Shown here piece after piece: positions 1-8,097 of a stretch of DNA of 13,883 nucleotides. Positions within the stretch are counted from its first letter, which is position 1, and each line of letters starts with the position of its first letter. Below the pieces are notes generated by a model. It worked only from the letters and a program-made list of their open reading frames with translations. It did not search any database and was not told the DNA's origin. The stretch comes from Candolleomyces eurysporus (taxonomy: Eukaryota > Basidiomycota > Agaricomycetes > Agaricales > Psathyrellaceae), in assembly GCA_027579435.1 (NCBI GenBank), contig JANBPK010001727.1, positions 1 to 13,883 on the forward strand, read 5' to 3'. The translations under genes and the position numbers were made by a program.

Positions 1-925
1 GTAAGGCAGCTCAGTGAAGAGGGAACAGAGGGCTAAACGGACATCGACTGATCACATACGCACGCTTAAATACGATGTCGATCTATGTATAGCCCCGGTC
101 AGGAGACAGCCCATAGTCATCGGACGACACTCAGATCTTATCTTTGACATTTGGGGATCCGGGACATATGGACAAGAGTGATGTCACCGCGTAGCGCCGA
201 CCCTTGCAAAGTTGAACTGCCCAACGTCAGTCCAGAAGCAACACATATGTACAGAGGACAGAGCAAAGCGACACACCGAGATAGCCTAGCGTTCGGAGAA
301 ATCATAATCTCGTGTTCAAGCAAATACGATGTACCAGTTGTGAGGAGTCTAACATCTACGGTAGATGAGCGCCTCCGCACAAGAAAACGTCCTTGATCCA
401 CCAGGGTTGAGATACTTGTCAGCAGCAATTGATGTGGTATGTACGGTTTCAAGAGACCGCCCACCGGTTCATGTACAGTCGGTCAGGTAGCTTCTAAATC
501 CTCCGTTGAGATCAAAAACGAACACGTTGATGAAGCGACGGTCTAGCCACCAAGTCCTCGGGTTAGCAATCGATTTTGAATTGCTATTTCAAATGAATGG
601 GACTCGCTCATGAATACAAAGCCTTTCTGTAAGCACATCACATCACATGGACCCTTCGGAGGGTCGGGGACGTCACTTCGAGTTCCATCCAACTTGTGTT
701 GAATTGAACTCGTGCTCACATGGTCACACTGACCACCCCTGCCTGGGATCCAGCCCTCGTCGTCGTCCGCCTTACTCGGGGGTAGGCTCTATAACGCTGC
801 ATTCGGAAGACAAACGTCTCCGGACATCACATCGCATGGACGACGCGTGCAATGAGAATCATGCGTGTTCCTGTGCCGAGGCCCTGAACGCCTTTGTTCC
901 GCTACGCTAAAGAGATCTTTATCAG
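1..925. other. Unassigned stretch, no supported gene
   Basis: I recognise no protein or RNA gene here. A plus-strand frame is open from 148 to 396. Its first ATG, at 181, has G at -3 and would give 71 residues. A possible intron (361 to about 425) would lead into another short open stretch, but nothing matches a known family. The minus-strand frame over 138-464 is also open and equally unfamiliar. An 18-bp direct repeat with one mismatch lies at 635-652 and 824-841. The first bases of the window read gtaagg, which resembles a splice donor, so an exon could lie just to the left. Confidence 0.4.
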
Positions 926-1165
926 TGAGTGGAAGGAATGAACAGAACGCCCACTCACAAGACGTTATGGCAGAATATAAGAAGCCGCTAGCCATCTTGA
1001 CCGATTATTTCGCCGAAGGACAGAGACTCGACCTCGTCCATACGGTAAGTACATAGCTTATTCTCGGTGTTATAACGGGCGGACGCTAGGCAAAGGACAG
1101 CCTTTCAGAAAGTGATGGTAGATGATGGGAATCGTAAATGGGCCCACGGGGCGGGCAAACATTGA
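926..1165 (+). CDS. Candidate two-exon 3' part of a small gene, unknown function
   Basis: Exon 926-1044 follows a plausible intron end: a branch-like GCTAAAG at about 905-911, then TTTATCAG ending at 925. It finishes at a perfect GTAAGT donor (1045). Intron 1045-1108 (64 bp) ends in CCTTTCAG. The second exon, 1109-1165, keeps the frame and ends at TGA. An ATG inside the first exon (967) would give 44 residues, beginning MAEYKKPLAILTDYF; the frame is open further upstream, so the true start may be in an earlier exon. No family is recognised. It would be convergent with VTI1. The support is splice-site quality and frame agreement only, which chance could produce. Confidence 0.28.
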
Positions 1166-1471
1166 CCGGGTGAAAGGGAAATAGAGAAACAAGGTGGACG
1201 GGCAGGTGAATCGAGGCTCCAGACTTTGAAGCGGGGAGACAGTGTGAGAAGAGCAACCAGCGTTGGAGCAATACAACGACGCTGACAGGAATAGATTCCT
1301 AAGACTAGGAAGACAGGGAGTGTGTCAATATAATACACAAAAAATGGCAAATAAATTACGCGAAAGGTACAGCATATCCGATATCTGAGCTCAGGGTATT
1401 GTTCCACCTAAATTGTCCATCCTATTCGACGATAGAATTGGAATTTCCGGAGGACGCGGGAAAGAATCAAA
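1166..1471. other. Intergenic, presumed VTI1 3' flank
   Basis: This stretch holds no recognisable gene. Frames on the minus strand are open over parts of it, but their predicted peptides look like arbitrary translations (rich in Ser, Pro, Leu, Cys). It lies just downstream of the VTI1 stop codon and most likely contains the VTI1 3' untranslated region. I saw no AATAAA on the minus strand here. Confidence 0.4.
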
Positions 1472-2411
1472 TCACCGTCGAACGAGCTTGAAATAGAGGA
1501 TGACGATAATGAGGATGACGAAGAACACGGTGATAGCGCCGATAATGACACGCTGTTTGTACATCCTGTAAGGAAACAATACGGTCAGCGTTTCCTGGCA
1601 GCTGGAAACGAGGCAGGGGCCAGGCAGCAGGGGAAGGCCAGTAACACTCACTGTCGAATCATCTTCCCGATCGTTGTCGATGCTCTGTCAATGTTTCGAT
1701 CTGCAGTGTTGAGCTTGACAACGAACCAACGTAAGCCAACAACAACGGGGGTAGAAGGGGCTCATAAACACACCATATCCCGCGAATTCTCAATCTGCTC
1801 CCGTTGACCCCTCAATGTCGTCAGAATCTCTGCACCGTAGGCCTCGGTCTGCAGCGCCACGCTGGTGGATTCTTGGAGACGACGAGTACCATCGTTTAGG
1901 ACTTCGTGGCCTGCCAACAACCGCTCACGTTCGCTACGCTCGCCATATGGGTCGTCCGAGTGCTGCTGGTTGCGGGAGTAAGCTCCAAGGAGGTCAGAAC
2001 GTTGGGCTTGAGAGTGTAGGTCCTTCGAGAGCTTCTTGTACTTGTTCAAGTCCGCTCTGGCTTGCTTGAGCCGGGTGGTGTACGGTCCTTGAACCGACTT
2101 GGGAATTCCTTGAATTTCTGTCTCCAGTTGCGATACCTAGGAACGACTATCAGATTTAGAACCTGGTGGAATTCCGTATTTTTACGCACAATATCGTCTG
2201 CTTCGTCCAACTCGATCTCAGCTTTCCTTAACGCCGCTTTCCGCTGTTCTACCCTCCTTGTCAGTCATTCGTCCGGACTGGAGCCTAGAAACCGCTAATC
2301 ACCTCCTACCGATGACCTTGCATCTCCTTCTAGCTTCTGTCGTACGCTGTCAATGATATGGCGGAAATCTTGCTCGTAAGACTCGAATAGAACGGTAGGT
2401 GGCTGGTCCAT
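1472..2411 (-). CDS. VTI1: Vti1-type SNARE (vesicle transport v-SNARE), five exons
   Basis: This encodes a Qb-SNARE that pairs with syntaxin-type partners to fuse Golgi-derived vesicles with endosome, vacuole and cis-Golgi membranes. Exons on the minus strand: 2411-2303, 2248-2190, 2136-1774, 1713-1652 and 1565-1472, 687 nt in all, giving 228 residues. The introns are 54, 53, 60 and 86 bp; all begin GT, end AG and keep the frame. Residues about 1-100 form the N-terminal helical (Habc-like) domain, starting MDQPPTVLFESYEQDF. The SNARE motif spans about 130-195 with the core LTTLRGQREQIENSRD, where Q167 is the likely zero-layer glutamine. A C-terminal membrane anchor lies at about 204-223, followed by a short basic tail. 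Start choice: this ATG matches where the family begins. Length is normal for Vti1. The exon 1 junction has one alternative donor, but the chosen one gives the family's usual GEQRKAALR. Confidence 0.95.
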
Positions 2412-2672
2412 GGGAGTCGTGAAGGTGGTCAAGGTGACTGTCGACGACGACGAGTGGGGCGCAGCTGCCTGTCACAGGCCCTGTGACATGGCTTACGTTT
2501 ATGCCGTGACGTGTGACTCGGCCCAGCAAGCGCGCGCTATTTCCCCGTACCTCACCATAATGGAAAGGATCGGGAGCTGAGGACTAAATAAAGTGGACAT
2601 CTCGACATGAAAAGCAGCAGTGCAATCAATCGGTCGGTTATCTTTTGGTATTCGACTGAACGGCATGACAGA
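2412..2672 (-). promoter_or_regulatory. VTI1 promoter / F-box gene 1 3' flank
   Basis: These 261 bases must hold both the 3' end of F-box gene 1 and the VTI1 promoter. A perfect inverted repeat, TGTCACAGG-C-CCTGTGACA, occupies 2470-2488, about 60-80 bp before the VTI1 ATG. Close by are further GTGAC/GTCAC copies (around 2434, 2506 and 2512), one within a TGACGT core. This clustering suggests a binding site for a dimeric transcription factor. No binding protein can be named from sequence alone. Confidence 0.45.
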
Positions 2673-4484
2673 TCATTTAAAACGGTACGACACAAGGGGA
2701 ATGATAGCGACAGTAGATCGTGTTTGAGAAACCTCCATATCAATACCTCTGCTTCGGAGCATGGGCTCAACGGCTTGGAGGCTACTGAGGTCACAGTCGA
2801 ATTCCCGCAGACGGGTGACCCTCCTACCACCTTCAACAGGCTGATTGTTTACTCTCCGCAGTCGCGACTCAATGAAATCAACCAACGCCACCTCGTCGAC
2901 CCCACCGCTGATCACCGACAATCTAAATACCTCAATGCTTGGGCACAAGGGTAATTGAATGAGAGTAGTTCCCGCCTCATCGAATTGTGCAGAGAGGTGC
3001 ATTAGGATATCGCGGTTGAGCGTGGCGGCGTCCCTGACACTTGCATATCTGTTTGAACTGACGAGTCCCAGATTGCAGACGTTGGGCAAATGCTGGAGGC
3101 AGTGTTGAAGGGCAGCTTGGGTCAGGGATGTGTAGCAAAATGTGACGTCTTCAAGGGTGGACCCAAAGCGCTCGAAGAATTCGGAAAGTCCATTCCCTTC
3201 GTGAGTGCGTGGCGTGCCCTCGTGGTAGACCACCATTTTACGAAGAGCAGGGAGGATGAGAGATCGGGCGAAGCCTGTCGGAAGGGGGAAGGTGCTCCGT
3301 AGGAACGATAGCTCCCTGAGTCTTCGAAGTGGTATTGGCGAACGGTTTGTTGGGATGGTGGACTCTCTTTGAAGGACGAGGCAACATGTGACGAGATTGG
3401 GGCACTCTTGAAGCAATGCCAAGGCCTGCGTGGCGTCGAAGTGATGCGATGATCTTCCGGAGTATCCTTGGAAAAGCAGGTGCTCCAAATTGGACCAAGC
3501 TACGGGCATGGTCTTGATATCAAGAGCCAGAGCCTTAGCGCCTATCTCGAGAGAGCGCAAAGTTGGTGTGGTGAAAATGCTCGTGCCTGAGAAGAAGTTT
3601 TGATTCAGTGGGCTTTCCTCTTGGTGTCCGCCCCCCAAACAGTAGAGCTTGACATTGGTGAGTGTCGGTGTGGGTTGGGAAGGAACGGTAAGAAGGCGTA
3701 ACGTGAGGGGTTGTGCTCGATGGAAGGCCACTTCCAAGTACAAATCCTTCCACCGTGGCGATGAAGAGCAGAGTACCTCCACGAGTTCGTTGAACTCGAC
3801 GCATTGGTTGATCATGGCGCAATACTGGACTGATTTGGCCGATATCACGTTTGAGTCGTGAAGTTCGACACTAAGGTGACATTCGCCAGAGCGAGCAATC
3901 CACGTCCTTATCATCTGGACACGTCTTGCTACCTGTGCCCTCCAGGTATCGCTGAATTTTTGATAGGGAGGATAAGCAGGAACCCGAACGTGTAGATGAC
4001 GCCAAAGGAGCTTGGTGGAAAGAGATATTTTGCGCCAGTACTGGCAAACATGACTGATGGTTACAGCTGGGTGTTTTTTGGATATTATCAGATGGTCGAC
4101 AACGTCAAGGACACTGAGGAAGATGGAGGTGAGAATATCGTGAGGGACCCGCTTGATAGGAGAAAGTAAGGCTTTGTGTTCGTCCACTTGTCTCTTCTGT
4201 ACCTCCCGACGCTCCGCCAGTACCGGTAGCTCCCTCCTGAGCTTGGACGTCCTGCTTTCAATCTCGTGGGACCTCTGATGAATCTCGCGGGTCTTCTGAT
4301 CAATGTCGTTCAAGGCCTCCTTCCCTTTGCGAATAACGTCGCGTATGGCTGGTATTTCTTCGCCTGATGGGACATAGTTGGTGTTTAAGCGGTGGGTGAA
4401 AGGGGAGTCCATCGTTAGCCGAGACAGAGCGGCCAGTGGTTCAGGTCGAAGAGACTCTGTAGAGACGTTATCGCTTCTCGACAT
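2673..4484 (-). CDS. F-box-like protein, mushroom-type (paralog 1)
   Basis: A single-exon gene of 603 residues. Residues about 41-104 are a charged, heptad-like helix, probably a coiled coil. An F-box-like domain follows at about 105-165 with HKALLSPIKRVPHDIL, then ISHVCQYWRKISLSTKLLW. The remaining ~430 residues show irregular leucine-rich spacing, including PNLVTCCLVL, FGSTLEDVTF and LPNVCNLGL, consistent with a degenerate leucine-rich repeat fold. In this family the F-box-like domain is thought to contact Skp1 in an SCF ubiquitin ligase and the repeat part to bind the substrate; both roles are inferred here. The start at 4484 has G at -3. A second Met at residue 25 (MDSPFTHRLNTNYVPS) matches where paralogs begin and is a fair alternative. 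It is closest to paralog 3 in its C-terminal half. No defect is seen. Confidence 0.88.
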   Translation of the reverse strand: MSRSDNVSTESLRPEPLAALSRLTMDSPFTHRLNTNYVPSGEEIPAIRDVIRKGKEALNDIDQKTREIHQRSHEIESRTSKLRRELPVLAERREVQKRQVDEHKALLSPIKRVPHDILTSIFLSVLDVVDHLIISKKHPAVTISHVCQYWRKISLSTKLLWRHLHVRVPAYPPYQKFSDTWRAQVARRVQMIRTWIARSGECHLSVELHDSNVISAKSVQYCAMINQCVEFNELVEVLCSSSPRWKDLYLEVAFHRAQPLTLRLLTVPSQPTPTLTNVKLYCLGGGHQEESPLNQNFFSGTSIFTTPTLRSLEIGAKALALDIKTMPVAWSNLEHLLFQGYSGRSSHHFDATQALALLQECPNLVTCCLVLQRESTIPTNRSPIPLRRLRELSFLRSTFPLPTGFARSLILPALRKMVVYHEGTPRTHEGNGLSEFFERFGSTLEDVTFCYTSLTQAALQHCLQHLPNVCNLGLVSSNRYASVRDAATLNRDILMHLSAQFDEAGTTLIQLPLCPSIEVFRLSVISGGVDEVALVDFIESRLRRVNNQPVEGGRRVTRLREFDCDLSSLQAVEPMLRSRGIDMEVSQTRSTVAIIPLVSYRFK

Positions 4485-4485
4485 T

Positions 4486-4504
4486 CCTGGACACTTTGTC
4501 CAGG
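4486..4504 (-). promoter_or_regulatory. Inverted repeat in the leader of F-box gene 1
   Basis: A perfect 8-bp inverted repeat with a 3-base loop (CCTGGACA-CTT-TGTCCAGG) ends one base before the ATG of F-box gene 1. In RNA it would form a GC-containing stem at the start codon. In DNA it could be a binding palindrome. Using the second Met (residue 25) would place the stem about 73 nt upstream of the start instead. Confidence 0.4.
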
Positions 4505-4560
4505 TTTTGTCGGTGAGACTAGGGGTTTCCCATCAAACCTTTACATCAGGTTTCCTTTTT

Positions 4561-4624
4561 AGTATTCGGAATTATCGGAAATTATCGGAAACAGTATCGG
4601 CCGGTCTACATCTAATCTAATCTA
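4561..4624. repeat. Short 10-bp and 5-bp tandem repeats in the F-box gene 1 promoter
   Basis: The 10-mer ATTATCGGAA is present twice in exact tandem (4571-4580, 4581-4590). Related units flank it: AGTATTCGGA before and ACAGTATCGG after. Just beyond is a 5-bp-period run, TCTAATCTAATCTA (4611-4624). The copies lie 75 to 140 bp upstream of the start codon of F-box gene 1. Units repeated about once per helical turn may be factor-binding sites or simple slippage products. Confidence 0.5.
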
Positions 4625-4796
4625 TCGTGACTATATTCCTTCAATCGCTATCACCACTGGTCCTATTTAATCTATGCCCTTGATCCTTTAGATCTTTTGT
4701 GGCTTATGGTTGATTTTGTGGAGTTGTTGCTATTTGTATATTTTTTTTGGTCTTGAGCTATTTCAAAATTTTTTTGTTTCTCCTGGATTTCAATTT

Positions 4797-5488
4797 CTAG
4801 ATAGATTTTGAGCTTCGACAAATGGCTGCATTTCTGTTATGTATCTGCATCTTGTCTAGCTGTTGTAAATGCTTCAGCTCTTCTCTCAGCTCTGCCGTCA
4901 TTCTTTGGGATATTTTAGTGGATGGAAACCACCTTAGTATCAGAATTCCGTTTAATGTCTTTGCTCTTGACAGCATGACATAGATTCCTTGTCGTCTAGC
5001 AGATGCTACATCTATAATTGCTTTTTTCATAGTTCCTCCCTGACTTTTGTAATCTGTTATAGCATATGCAGGCATGACTGGAATTTGTTCTCTCCTGAAC
5101 AAGTTGGCAGATAAACTGAGCCTATGTAGTGGAGAGTCTACCATCACTGACTTCAGGAGGACAGGCACCATGCCAGAAGGTAAGTTTGGAGCTTTTATGT
5201 CACATCCTTTGATATGAACATATGCAATCTTTGCTCTTCAGATTCCGTTCCTATCCTGAGTGTAGATTATATTTCTGATCGTTCCTTTGGCTCTGTTTAC
5301 AATCTTATGGCACTGATGTGTTTTCAAGAATCATCACCCTCATTCCTGGGAATAAGGGGAGTTTCCCTAAGTAATCACTTATTACTCTGGATGGCAGGTT
5401 CCACAGGTGCTCTCGTACGTCTTGCTCTAAGCTCCTATGAAGGACTCTGTCTGTTGAATGATATAGGCTGCTGACATTCTTGGAGATA
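4797..5488 (-). pseudogene. Helitron/PIF1-type helicase C-terminal remnant (copy B)
   Basis: This is the C-terminal part of a PIF1-like ATP-dependent DNA helicase of the type found in fungal Helitrons. Reading along the minus strand, HLWNLPSRVISDYLGKLPL and FPGMRVMI (about 5329-5385) come first. A frameshift at about 5305 leads into HKIVNRAKGTIRNIIY, and a TGA follows at 5238-5240. The frame then continues through GCDIKAPNLPSGMVP to PAYAITDYKSQGGT (about 5031-5072) and YVMLSR (4965-4982), ending near 4797. The order agrees with the family. ATPase motifs I to III and the rest of the protein are missing, so it cannot be active. I found no Helitron terminal sequence or hairpin I trust. The flanking DNA is AT-rich, unlike the neighbouring genes. 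Confidence 0.82.
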
Positions 5489-5489
5489 N

Positions 5490-5650
5490 TTTTTTTGGTA
5501 GACAGAAAAAGCTGTCTTAGGTCCAGAATTCCCTTTAGCACCGTTATTCTTGAGAGCAGTACATATATACAATGTTGCTCAGAGGCTACCTTTGACAAAA
5601 TAGCTGAATGAAATCCAACTATATGCAGTCCTAGTTGTGAAAAGGGTGTC
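5490..5650 (-). pseudogene. Second helicase C-terminal fragment (copy A)
   Basis: A frame open on the minus strand from about 5650 carries GFHSAILSKVASEQHC, then IYVLLSRITVLKGILDLRQL. The YVLLSR segment (5548-5565) is the same late helicase motif that copy B carries at 4965-4982, so this is a separate and diverged copy of the extreme C-terminal part. It sits immediately upstream of the N-terminal edge of copy B. The joint is a run of eight T (plus strand) beside an N at 5489. The fragment lacks everything before the last motif. It may be a nested insertion, a rearranged tandem, or an assembly join. Confidence 0.6.
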
Positions 5651-6081
5651 CAGGACTGCCCAGATGGGCCATTCTATCTATCTTCACACATTCCTGATGC
5701 CGGTCATGTGGCGCATAGCCCCGACCCACATTTAGCGCCCATCTTCATACGAGATTGTGCGTGTCCCTATCAGAGAACTTTCTAAGGAAACTGCGACCTC
5801 ACGGCGCTGGAATAAACCGAGTGCGACCGGACAATCGGCCGTCACTTGCGTAACATCATGCAACCTCGCAGGTTTGGATTTCCCGGCCTCCCATTTACTA
5901 TGGTTCTCAACTGGGCCGCTCAGAGTAAGGAAACGCGAAAGAAGAGCCAACTCACGCCAGCGACGACAAACATGGCTGGCCGCGATTCAATAGATCACAG
6001 AGACGAGAACTGTTACTAATCGCGTGCTACTAGTACTGTATTCGATTTTCTGTGCTAGTTTACCCGACTACAAAATTGTTC
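5651..6081. other. Gene-poor stretch with an F-box relic
   Basis: Apart from the short F-box relic at 5930-5990, I see no gene. Both strands have short open frames, none with a recognisable family. The stretch joins the helicase debris to the 3' end of F-box gene 2. Confidence 0.4.
5930..5990 (-). pseudogene. F-box-like domain relic
   Basis: Minus-strand translation gives IAASHVCRRWRELALLSRF, which matches the second half of the F-box-like domain in the three intact paralogs (SHVCQYWRKISL, SHVCKHWRALSI, AHVCHRWREIAL). At DNA level, 5952-5975 agrees with 13612-13635 of paralog 3 at 22 of 24 positions. A stop codon lies just upstream and similarity ends just downstream. It is therefore a broken-off piece of a fourth family member, not a gene. 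Confidence 0.62.
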
Positions 6082-7902
6082 TTAGTAAAAGGCACCGTTC
6101 CATCCGTGGTCTACCGATCGACCGCTAACTTCCCAATTTTCAAGGGAGAATTCATCCAAGTTTACCGCTTTCCCTCGAAGCAACTCCAAAGGATCGCGCG
6201 AGAGTGAATGCAAGAAGGGAGTGAATCTCACTTTTCGTAGGCGAGCGACACGAGACTCCCACCCATCCGTCCTCCTTGCTGCTACAAAATCTACAAGCGC
6301 ATCAACATCGAGCTCGTTATAACCAGGGGAACATGCAAACACCTCCATGCTAGGGAGTATGGGACTCTCGACCGCGTGGCCATTGGAGGAGGATAAATCA
6401 TATCGAGGAGTGAGCAATGTCATCATCTCGACTGATAGCGTGGCGTGGTTGCGTTCTGAGTATGATGACCAATCGGAATGGAGTTCCAAGCGGATGACGT
6501 TTGGGAGATGTCGTAGAGAGCGATGAAGGGCAGTGGGAGTGAGTACAGGAATGTATAACTTCGCATCGATGAGCTGATTCCCAAAGTATTGGAAGAATTG
6601 GGCGACACCGCTTTGCTCGTATTCGTGGGGTATGCATTCATAGTCAAGTCCTTGTTCAATTTCCAGCTTGCGAAGTGAAGGAAGGACGAGGTGGGAGGCG
6701 AAGCCGATCGGGATGTTGTGTGAATATGGCGTTAGAGACAACTCCTCTAGAAACGGTAGGGTGATGGACTCGGAGGCAAAGAATGGAGGATCGAGATCCA
6801 GAGGGATTCTGCAGGTGATCAAGTTTGAACATAAGCTGAGTAACTTGAACGCCTCGCTTGCACCGAAGTGAGCAGACGGTGCTACCGTACGATCACACCC
6901 TTCGAATGCGAGGTGGGTAAGGGAGGTCCAATTCATAGCCATTTTGGTGATATCTTGCGTTACTCGGTTGAGGTCCAGCGCACGGATTGAATCGTGCATG
7001 AGGATTGATGGTTTTCCCTGCATCCAGTCCGTTTGCCATGGCTCTAATGGATTCTGGGGCATCCCTGGTCCAGATCGAAGCGGAAAGACGCGAATATTGA
7101 GCTCAACGTTCTGTAAGATTGAGTTGTCCGTAGGCTGGATGAGAAGTAACCGACGGAGAGGTGTATCAACAAAAGGAATCGTGATCGAAAATAGTGCTCC
7201 CTTCCATTGTACAGCTGATTCCAACAGGAGATCCACGAGGCCCTCCAGATCCCGCAGATCCTCCGCTATGTCGTCTCTATGAGGGGCTGCACTACTCTCT
7301 GGAAATAGACACCTGTGGCAGTCGTCTATCACCTTTATACATAGCGGGTAGCCCGCAGATCGTGCAATGCACGTCCTCGCCATTGATTCAAGCTTTCTAA
7401 GCTGGGTCTTCCAGTCACTCCTGACGTTTGCCCATGGAATGCGGGGTAGAAGAAAGGAAGGGCAGCAGGACGGATATGAGGGAATATGGATATCGATATT
7501 TCGCCAAAGGGGTTTTGTACCGATAGAGAGAGCCCTCCAATGTTTGCAAACGTGGCTGAACTTCATGGCCGAGGAGATACGGAATGGCACTAACGCCATG
7601 CGACTTTGATTGGGCTCATCGCCACCCTGGTCGGGCTCGGCAGCAGTGAGGAGGATGAAGGCCAGAACATCATCTGGCACTCGTCTGATAGGCGACAATA
7701 GAGCGAAGTGGTCTTCGATAAACTCCCGTTCCGCATCCCTGCCCGCCCTCAGCGTTCGCAGTTGCAATTCCAAATGCTGAACTTGGTGATCGATTTCCTT
7801 CAGGACCAACTGCCGGCTGCTGATGATCGTACGAATTTCGAGAAGTTCGATATCTGAAGGACTGTAATTGGTCTTCAAGTGTTGAGAAAATGACGAGGGC
7901 AT
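6082..7902 (-). CDS. F-box-like protein, mushroom-type (paralog 2)
   Basis: A single-exon gene of 606 residues, intact. After the family start MPSSFSQHLKTNYSPSDIE comes a predicted coiled coil (about 17-65), then an F-box-like domain (about 66-140) with ALLSPIRRVPDDVL and FSHVCKHWRALSIGTKPLW. Between the two halves lies an insert (about 88-112) that is longer than in paralog 1. The C-terminal ~450 residues have the same landmarks as the other paralogs, SNLITCRIPLD, LRHLPNVIRLEL and VDALVDFVAARRTDG, but are more diverged. By family, it would act as a substrate adaptor of an SCF ubiquitin ligase. The target is unknown, and Skp1 binding is inferred, not shown. The start is the first in-frame ATG and gives the family N-terminus. 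The lectin pseudogene ends 195 bp upstream on the same strand. Confidence 0.88.
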   Translation of the reverse strand: MPSSFSQHLKTNYSPSDIELLEIRTIISSRQLVLKEIDHQVQHLELQLRTLRAGRDAEREFIEDHFALLSPIRRVPDDVLAFILLTAAEPDQGGDEPNQSRMALVPFRISSAMKFSHVCKHWRALSIGTKPLWRNIDIHIPSYPSCCPSFLLPRIPWANVRSDWKTQLRKLESMARTCIARSAGYPLCIKVIDDCHRCLFPESSAAPHRDDIAEDLRDLEGLVDLLLESAVQWKGALFSITIPFVDTPLRRLLLIQPTDNSILQNVELNIRVFPLRSGPGMPQNPLEPWQTDWMQGKPSILMHDSIRALDLNRVTQDITKMAMNWTSLTHLAFEGCDRTVAPSAHFGASEAFKLLSLCSNLITCRIPLDLDPPFFASESITLPFLEELSLTPYSHNIPIGFASHLVLPSLRKLEIEQGLDYECIPHEYEQSGVAQFFQYFGNQLIDAKLYIPVLTPTALHRSLRHLPNVIRLELHSDWSSYSERNHATLSVEMMTLLTPRYDLSSSNGHAVESPILPSMEVFACSPGYNELDVDALVDFVAARRTDGWESRVARLRKVRFTPFLHSLSRDPLELLRGKAVNLDEFSLENWEVSGRSVDHGWNGAFY

Positions 7903-7979
7903 GGGATTCCAGAGTGAGGAGGAAGTAAAAGCAAAAGGACTGGAAGGACAAATGGCGCGTCCGTGTTGCGTCCATCCTC

Positions 7980-8009
7980 CACGTGGGTGATGGGGAATCT
8001 TATCTTATC
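7980..8009 (-). promoter_or_regulatory. GATA pair and CACGTG box upstream of F-box gene 2
   Basis: About 78-107 bp before the start codon of F-box gene 2 are a CACGTG hexamer (7980-7985) and two overlapping GATAAG sites on the minus strand (7999-8004, 8004-8009). In fungi, GATA factors (nitrogen, iron or light regulation) and bHLH factors bind such motifs. These short motifs can arise by chance, so this is a suggestion only. Confidence 0.35.
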
Positions 8010-8097
8010 TCATCCAAATTATATCGGCCACAAATTGAGAACATGGTTGTGGAACAAAGGTTGAGAGATGCTACCACATAAACAGAAAGGGGGACTA

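Noticed and set aside
138..464. 108-codon open frame on the minus strand
   Set aside because: No family resemblance, no splice context and weak codon bias; it overlaps an equally open plus-strand frame, so neither is favoured.
4034..4045. 12-bp palindrome GCCAGTACTGGC inside F-box gene 1
   Set aside because: It encodes part of the conserved CQYWR core, so coding constraint explains it.
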